Of a stretch of DNA of 12,650 nt, positions 7,557 to 12,650 are shown one piece after another. The stretch is from contig NC_090615.1 of the NCBI RefSeq assembly GCF_004359215.1, positions 3,719,021-3,731,670 on the forward strand. The letters are read 5' to 3'. Below the pieces are notes generated by a model. The model did not search any database, was not told the origin of the DNA, and saw only the letters and a list, made by a program, of their open reading frames with translations. Made by a program: the position numbers and the translations under genes. The stretch is from Bremia lactucae (taxonomy: Eukaryota; Oomycota; Peronosporomycetes; Peronosporales; Peronosporaceae). Positions within the stretch are counted from its first letter, which is position 1, and each line of letters begins with the position of its first letter.

Positions 7557-7862
7557 AAATATAAAAACTTATTTTTTAAACTAATTTTTTACCCATCCTA
7601 AAATGTCACCTCTGTAGATAACACTAATATGTATTGCGAGCATATCTTTCTAGATACCTCGCGTAACGGATGACGCTAGCCGTCATCCCTCCTAATGTGA
7701 ATGCACCCATGTGTATCACCTACACAAGGGTTGGTCACAAATGTGCACCACAATCGAGTGCTGGGTCTAATTACTATAACTTAGTAATTGACCATCCCCT
7801 TAAGTACACCAAGTGTACTTAAAGGGGACTGCGTAACATTAGGGCAACTTTAGCCCGTTACA

Positions 7863-7875
7863 CTATCCCCCCTTC
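7863..7875 (-). promoter_or_regulatory. Polypurine tract (minus strand) before LTR C
   Basis: On the minus strand GAAGGGGGGATAG ends directly at TGTAACGGGC of LTR C. This is the expected position of the plus-strand primer next to a 3' LTR. It ties LTR C to the minus-strand pol at 8950-11510 as that element's 3' LTR. The T near its end is a small departure from a pure purine run. Confidence 0.7.
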
Positions 7876-7992
7876 AAGAACGAATTACATTATAAACTTC
7901 GTCAAAGAGGAAGGAGGATCTGCGAGCTGCCTAACGTGCCGCTAGTTATCTCAGTCACTCTAGTGACCTGTGTTACATACACGGCGCCAAAG
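7876..7992. other. Short spacer between polypurine tract and the antisense ORF
   Basis: No gene is seen. It would hold the promoter and 5' untranslated region of the plus-strand ORF if that ORF is expressed separately. It contains a small palindrome (GTCACT-CT-AGTGAC near 7954). No convincing TATA or initiator element was found. Confidence 0.3.
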
Positions 7993-9505
7993 ATGCCACC
8001 TAAAAGGGGTCACGTTGGTAGGTCGTCTGCGAAGACACCCATTTAACCTCGCGCTAAGCGCACGCGCCGCGTTAACACGCCGGCAGCGTCTAATGCCTTA
8101 GTCGAAACGCCGGCAGCTGCTGCTGCTGTCGCGTTAATGGGGCTTAAGGATTCATCTCAGTTTAACAGTGAGGATGTTGATCCGCCGCTCATTGTCGACT
8201 ACATTGAGTCGACACCGTTGCCGTCACCTCATAGTGGTGATGCGGACAACAAGCTCATGAGGAAGGATGATGGCGCATTATTGCCCATCCAAACTTCTCT
8301 CATTGCTCCCAACATGGAGACAGCAACATTTACGAATGCTGTCTCGTCGTCTGCGCTGGATAGCACAGCGACAGGTAATGAGAGCGCTGCCAATAAAGGC
8401 GCAGCCGCTTCTCCGTTGGGTAAAACCATAACGCCTTATGCTCAGACCATAATCCATAATGGTTCTGACATAGAGGATTCTAAGCGTAAAGCTCCGCCGA
8501 CGACACGTGAACGTGCGCAGTCGGTGTCACAACCCAGTCGGTTAAAACGTGGCTATGTGACGGGTGGTATATCACTAATACCCCTCCATCTAAATGGCCT
8601 CGTTTAAACGGGCCAAGAGCGTCGCTCCTAGAACGCGCTCTTGTAGACGCACATAAATAATATGGCGCCTTAAATCATGGAAGGTTCAGGGAAAAACGCT
8701 TGGGTGTATTTTCCCGATCCCGGTCGTGTTGCGTTCAAATGAAATGCCCGACCAATACGAGGCGGAATTCCTGCGCCGCGTTCATCCGCATTTCGATGCG
8801 ATGAAACAGCGGTCGCAGCGAATTAATTTCGCCCGCTTGCGTAGAAAAGAAATCATGGGCGGTACTGTACCCCCTCCCTGGTTCTTTTCACAACGCTACT
8901 TCTGCTAGTCCATTTGAGGCTAGCGAAGAGACCTCAGCTGGTGCTCGCTTTAATAGGCAGCCACCAAGCCGGGCACATCAATACGTAGTATATCGACCGG
9001 TTCCCAAGAGTCAAAACTCTTCGGGTAACCTTTCCATTGGATGAAGATCTGATACCCTTGCCTCACGGAGCGGTGGGCAAGCAACCTTTCAACAAGGAAG
9101 CGTTGATTCCCACCCGCATCCATTATCCATTAGTGCAGGCTGCGCCCGATAGGAGTGGCGATCTCGCCCAACTACTCGCGGCTGCCTTACCTTCGTCCAT
9201 TCAGTCGCAGGCGTTAGCGCTACCGAACGACGTATTGTGGATCTTGAGGGTCAAGTCTGCGGCTGACCTCGGATCTTCAGGATGTACGCGCGAAGGATCG
9301 TCAGGGTTATGACCACCTGAAGTTTCGGCTTGACATCCTGGAGAAGTTGATACTGAGGGATCTGCATTAAGCGCGTGGTATCCCTCGCTCTCCGAATCCT
9401 GTTCGTGGTGGGAGGAGTCGGTCGGCTGATAGTTTCTCGCCTTCTTTGTCTTCCTCACCCGATCGAAGCACGACACACAGTCGGCGTCACCATTGGTCTC
9501 CTTAG
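7993..9505 (+). pseudogene. gag-like antisense ORF of element 2, overlapping pol tail to tail
   Basis: The start at 7993 (MPPKRGHVGRSSAKTP) gives a basic N-terminus; TAA at 8044 interrupts it, and the same frame continues to 8607 through Ala/Ser-rich sequence. Frame 3 then carries PSKWPRLNGPRASLLERALV to TAA 8658. Frame 1 holds GKNAWVYFPDPGRVAFK (stop near 8721), and frame 2 YEAEFLRRVHPHFDAMKQRS and INFARLRRKEI. Next is a Ser/Pro/Gln-rich stretch with two stops opposite the chromodomain, then a coiled-coil-like part (ATERRIVDLEGQV; LTSDLQDVRAKDRQGYDHLK, from 9263) and a Ser/Arg-rich tail ending at TAG 9503-9505. It lies 118 bp inside the polypurine tract, opposite in sense to pol. Family unknown; antisense extra ORFs are known in some plant Ty3/gypsy lineages (Retand, RIRE2). 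Confidence 0.6.
8950..9140 (-). pseudogene. pol: Chromodomain at the C-terminus of element 2 pol
   Basis: Leftward from 9123 the frame reads MDAGGNQRFLVERLLAHRS, then YQIFIQWKGYPKSFDSWEP and a tail IDVPGLVAAY, ending at TAA (8950-8952). The aromatic-cage positions (Phe of RFLVER, Trp of QWKGY, Trp of DSWEP) are all intact, unlike in element 1. Chromodomains at this position are thought to tether integrase to modified histone H3. It is the last domain of the minus-strand pol and is separated from the integrase tail at 9201 by a frame change. The plus strand opposite it is part of the 7993-9505 ORF. Confidence 0.88.
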
Positions 9506-10645
9506 ACAGATATGTGACCTCATTTGGGTCTACATACCGTTTCAGACGACCCACGCAAAAAAACGGGTTGCGGCTTCATATACGGGGAAAGGGTGAGCCT
9601 ATAATTAGGTCTGCAACCTCTTCTGTCACCGTAATGGGCCCAATGAGACGCGGCAACAACTTCGTCGTTCCTCCAGGTATTACAGAAATTGCATTTTTAG
9701 GTACACCGCCGAGTGGTCGGTCATGGGAGGTTGTTATATTTACCACTGCTAAACTGGTAGGGTCACTAGGGCAAGTTTCTGTCGTTGAGATGATACCCTC
9801 GCGGGTCATCGTCATATTGACGAAACTAAGTCCCACTTTCACACCGAGCATAGTGAGCCCCTCACTAAGACTCGGGCTGCGCACAAACGAGACTGGCGTC
9901 CGAGAATGGCGCAGTCCGTTAATATAAAACGGTGTCTCACCCGTACTGGCGTGGACACTGTTATTTATAGCAAACTCCACGAAGGGCAATTGCTTGCTCC
10001 ATTCTTTGGGAGTTGCTATAGTGCGTAAGACATCCACCACGACCCGATTGGCAAGTTCTGTTTGGCCATCGGTCTGGGGATAATCTGCGGTCGACAAGTG
10101 AGGCTAGCTACCTAGAGGCACATATAGCCAGAAACCAGACGTAAACCGTGTATCCCGGTCCGATACCATGGACTCGGGCATCCCGTGTTTTCGGTATACA
10201 TGATACAGGAACAAGAGAGCTGCCATCCTGCCTGTGATCGATGTTTTACATGGTACTAAATGCACCATCTTGCCCAGTCTGTCTACAAAGACGACGAGCC
10301 CCGTCCGACCCTTGTGGTCGAGTGGCATGCCAAACATGAAGTCCAGACTTACTGACTTCCAACAATCCGTTGGAATCGGTAGCGGCTGTAATGGCGCATT
10401 GCTGGACGGTGCAGGCTTAACGCGCTGACACTGTTCGCAAGAGCGAATATAGTTTGGCCACCCATTGATATAGACGTGACCACCAAAATTTCTCTGACGC
10501 TCGTAAGAATGTCTTTTCACGGCCCAGATGCCTATTAGAGGGCGCATCATGGAGCTCGTGAAGGATCATCAGCTTATGATCTGTGTCAGGGATTACAAAG
10601 TGACAGCTGATACCATATCAGGCCATCACTGTAGCTAAATTGATT
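9201..10645 (-). pseudogene. pol: Integrase of element 2 pol (minus strand)
   Basis: Leftward: VTLPSHVKAKLNQFSYSDGL (from about 10678), then the zinc finger in shifted frames (LMILHELHDAPSNRHLGREK; C-x2-C in SCEQCQRVKP). The core has the first Asp in SVSLDFMFG, the second in VSDRDTRF and Glu in DGQTELANRV. One frame runs from 10550 to 9576, broken by a single TAG (10104-10106). D-to-E spacing is 33 counting that stop, two short of the usual 35, and the sequence between (FWLYVPLGS) is aberrant. NNSVHASTGETPFYINGLRH follows. The tail is in another frame from 9554 (VGRLKRYVDPNEVTYLSKET) and continues to 9201 as a Ser/Asp/Glu-rich linker antisense to the coiled coil on the plus strand. It is a degenerate copy. 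Confidence 0.92.
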
Positions 10646-11510
10646 TAGCTTAGCTTTCACGTGTGACGGAAGAGTTACTTTTCGTCCTCCGTAGTGATCC
10701 AACAGTAAGCGATAATTTCGTCCTGACTGTAGCTCTCCTTTAATTCGGAGGCCCTTTTTTGTTGTTATGCCAATGAGTTCGTCACGTGGTATGCCTTTGT
10801 GGCTGCCAACGCTGATGACTCAACTTGTGCCTTAGCAAGAGACACACTTCCTGTTGTCTTACCTCGAAGTCTGGTCTGCACAATAACGCGTCAGCCAAGA
10901 TATTCGACTTACCCACTTGTATTCGGCTTTGAAATTAAATTCAGAGATGAATGTAAGCGATCTTGCCATTCTTGGCGAGAGGTGCGGCGATGTATAGCGG
11001 TTCGAAGTGATGTGTGATCCGTATAAACCACAAATAATTCGGTGCCCAGTAGGTGCACTCGAAACTTGACAAGCATACTTTATTAAAAGTAGCTCTTTGT
11101 CATGCACGGGGTAATTCAGCTCTGCGGCTTTCAAAACCTGGGACTGATAAAAGATGACGCGGTCAACGCCGTCGCAATTCTTCTGCATGAGCGCGCTGCC
11201 AATTGCAAAGTTACTTGCATCGCAGACGACTCTAAAGGGGTTATCCACGTCTGGCAATGCCTCTAGAAAAGATTGCTTCACTGATGTGAACGCATCATCT
11301 TGTTCTTATAACCAAACCCTTCCTGCGACCATTTCAAGGAGGTCAGATAATGGTTTAGTTTGCTCAGCATATTTCTTACTTTATTTATGCAAGTAATTAG
11401 CGAGTCCTAATAATTAGCGCCAACATTCATATGCCGTGGGATTGGCCATTCATGTACTGATTTTACCTTCTCTGGGTCTGCTCGTACACCATGTTTACCA
11501 ACGAACGAGG
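10646..11510 (-). pseudogene. pol: RT C-terminal part and RNase H of element 2 pol (minus strand)
   Basis: From about 11505 leftward: SFVGKHGVRADPEKVKS and HEWPIPRHMN, the RT thumb/connection. The conserved K-D-L-R-Q-W stretch is missing and a small direct duplication (CGCTAATTA twice, about 11398-11420) introduces TAG. It continues as GLANYLHK, TAA, SKKYAEQTKPLSDLLEM, another TAA, EQDDAFTSVKQSFLEALPD. RNase H follows: VVCDASNFAIGSALMQ with a catalytic Asp, and AELNYPVHDKELLLIKYA with a catalytic Glu. After frameshifts it runs through MARSLTFISEFNFKAEYK and a spacer (TTKKGLRIKGELQSGRNYR). The RT fingers and the catalytic YxDD region are absent because the sequence switches strand at about 11505. 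Confidence 0.92.
10881..11261 (-). repeat. Left arm of a 381-bp inverted repeat (RNase H region)
   Basis: Its reverse complement aligns along its full length with 12270-12650, with only scattered single-base differences and short indels. The arms are separated by 1008 bp holding the strand-switch junction. Confidence 0.9.
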
Positions 11511-12298
11511 CGCTTAAGGCCGTCAAAGACGAACTTGCGGAGGCATCCTCAAGTGAGGTGCTCCGGCAAGTCTTTAAATCTGCCGAGGAGATAGTAAATC
11601 TCTCGGAGATGTCGTGGGATCTGTTCCTTGCCGAATCAAAGGAAGGAAAGCTCCACAAAAGAGACACACCAGTACCAGAAGATAACTTGGTGGACTGTTT
11701 CTCGTCGTCCACAATGATCGAGAGTGTCCTAAAAAACAAGAAGAAGCGGTTTGCTGCTTAAGGCTGGGATATCTTGAGAGATAGTCCGAACTTTGAGGTT
11801 TTGTGGAAACATCGCGATGTTTTCCCAGAAGAAGTGCCGAGCCGCCTACCAGCAGATAGGGGCATCAGGCACGAAATAGACCTCGAACCTGGCACCAAGT
11901 ATTGTGTGACCAGGCAATGGCCGTTGCCGAAAGAACAAGTCGATTATATCGATGAGTTCTTCGACAAACGAGCCAAGGCGGGACATGTGCGTGAGAGCAA
12001 ATCGCCTCACTGCAGCTCGACCTTTTGTGTGCGTAAAGCCAGAGGTGGATGGCGCGTGTTTCATGCTTACAATAAGCTGAACACGGCGACCATACCGGCG
12101 CAAACGCCAATCCCACAAAAATTTGTCTTGTTGAACTCCACGGGAAAGTCAACTACCTTTTCCGCGTTGTATTTGAAGGATGGCTACTATCAGGTACTCA
12201 TGAGAGAGTCCGATGTAGCCAAAAGTCAAGTAAGCACCCCAAGCGGTATGTTTTGGGAGTGGCGGCCTTGGCATTGCCAGACGCGGATACCCCTTTAG
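11507..12298 (+). pseudogene. pol: Protease-RT linker and RT N-terminal half (plus-strand pol copy)
   Basis: Frame 2 is open from about 11507 except for TAA at 11759. The linker (LSEMSWDLFLAESKEG, KKKRFAA-stop-GWDILRDSP) leads into RT: RGIRHEIDLEPGTKYCVTRQ, WPLPKEQVDYIDEFF, VRESKSPHCSSTFCVRKARG, then TIPAQTPIPQKFVLLNS. Motif A reads LYLKDGYYQ, so the first catalytic Asp of the usual LDL is Tyr. After VSTPSGMFWEW the sequence jumps to ALALPDADTP, a deletion of about 150 codons removing the YxDD motif and thumb. A base loss then creates the stop at 12296. RT makes the DNA copy of the element; this one cannot. The left end is the inversion junction with the minus-strand pol. Confidence 0.92.
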
Positions 12299-12650
12299 CG
12301 TCGTCTGCGATGCAAGTAACTTGCAATCGGCAGCGCGCTCATGCAGAAGAATGGCGACGGCGTTGACCGCGTCATCTCTTATTAGTCCCGGATTTTAAAA
12401 GCCGCGGAGCTGAATTACCCCGTGCATGACAAAGAGCTACTTTCAATAAAGCATGCTCTTGTCAAGTTTCGAGTGCACCTACTGGGCACCGAACCGTTTG
12501 TGGTTTATACGGATCACGCATCACTGCGAACCGCTATACATCACCGCACCTCTCGCCAAGAATGGCAAGATCGCTTACATTCATCTCTAAATTTAATTTC
12601 AAAGCCGAATACAAGTGGGTAAGTCGAATATCTTGGCTGACGCGTTATTG
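12262..12650 (+). pseudogene. pol: RNase H of the plus-strand pol copy, runs off the window
   Basis: After the RT deletion the sequence reads LALPDADTP, then (frame changed) VVCDASN, NYPVHDKELL, and LVKFRVHLLGTEPFVVYTDH followed by ASLRTAIH, the RNase H core. Several frameshifts and a TAG near 12383 interrupt it. It is nearly identical, inverted, to 10881-11261. The end (GCTGACGCGTTATTG) is LADALL of the RNase H/integrase spacer, so pol continues past 12650. Confidence 0.88.
12270..12650 (+). repeat. Right arm of the 381-bp inverted repeat (truncated by the window)
   Basis: It starts at GGCATTGCCAGAC and is still matching at the last base of the window, so the true repeat is longer. Confidence 0.9.

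Larger units (their letters stand above)
6508..7862 (-). mobile_element. LTR copy C, split by a DNA transposon
   Basis: The reverse complement starts TGTAACGGGC at 7862 and matches copies A and B through GGTGACATTTT. The right piece is 7557-7862 and the left piece about 6508-6553; together they give about 350 bp, close to copy A. The insertion lies in the AT-rich 3' part of the LTR. In this copy the GCGAGGTATC hairpin carries one C-to-T change in an arm (GATAT), which would still pair as G-U in RNA. A polypurine tract precedes it on the minus strand (7863-7875) and a leader follows it, so it appears to serve two neighbouring elements. Confidence 0.82.

Noticed and set aside
9576..9927. Plus-strand open frame of 144 codons
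   Set aside because: It is antisense to the well-recognised integrase (NNSVHASTGETPFYINGL) and has no features of its own.
5096..12300. Repeat-induced point mutation or cytosine deamination as the cause of the stops
   Set aside because: Some changes fit C-to-T (protease TCA to TTA, Gln codon to TAA at 11759, Trp to TGA) but others look like transversions (Tyr to TAA at 1571) and most damage is indels. No dinucleotide count was possible by eye.
1..12650. tRNA, rRNA or host protein-coding genes
   Set aside because: None could be recognised on either strand; every stretch with protein similarity belongs to a mobile element.

Overview
The window looks like a transposon graveyard from an oomycete nuclear genome (Peronosporales: Phytophthora or a downy mildew). 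The oomycete placement is inferred from Ty3/gypsy polyprotein motifs, such as a VGRLRPYHQY-type integrase tail and a QRFLVERI...RWRGYPP chromodomain, that I associate with these genomes. No host gene, rRNA, tRNA or CRISPR array was found. Every gene-like stretch is a decayed piece of a mobile element carrying stops, frameshifts or deletions.

Left part (1-3765): the 3' half of a plus-strand Ty3/gypsy element, element 1. It holds the end of RNase H, an integrase with a 21-nt in-frame deletion in its core, and the integrase tail. A roughly 1.3-kb 3' module (1911-3231) follows, then a polypurine tract and a 443-bp LTR bounded by TGTAACG/CGTTACA. In the 3' module the chromodomain lies on the minus strand, opposite to the integrase it should be fused to, and is overlapped by a plus-strand gag-like/coiled-coil ORF. 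Element 1 is also packed with short perfect inverted repeats: at least 31 stems of 7-13 bp in about 3.2 kb.

Middle part (3766-7875): remnants of a second gypsy family with an LTR of about 320-350 bp. A plus-oriented LTR-leader-LTR mini-element (LTRs A and B, 4108 to about 5095) abuts a minus-strand element. Read right to left, that element has LTR C (from 7862), leader, gag with a CCHC zinc knuckle, and protease. LTR C is split by a 1003-bp DNA transposon with 27-bp terminal inverted repeats and an apparent 6-bp target duplication.

Right part (7863-12650): a minus-strand gypsy pol (RT tail, RNase H, integrase, chromodomain; about 11510 down to 8950), here called element 2. Its 3' side is overlapped head-on by a plus-strand ORF (7993-9505). 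A minus-strand polypurine tract joins this side to LTR C, so LTR C appears shared by two tandem elements. At about 11505 the sense flips: 11507-12650 is a plus-strand pol copy (protease-RT linker, RT N-terminus, then RNase H after deletion of the RT catalytic region). Its RNase H part forms a 381-bp inverted repeat with the minus copy and runs off the window.

Two observations stand out. One is the pervasive hairpin architecture of element 1. The other is the 3' module seen in both gypsy elements, in which a coiled-coil ORF runs antisense to the pol linker and chromodomain. All of this was read by eye, without database searches.
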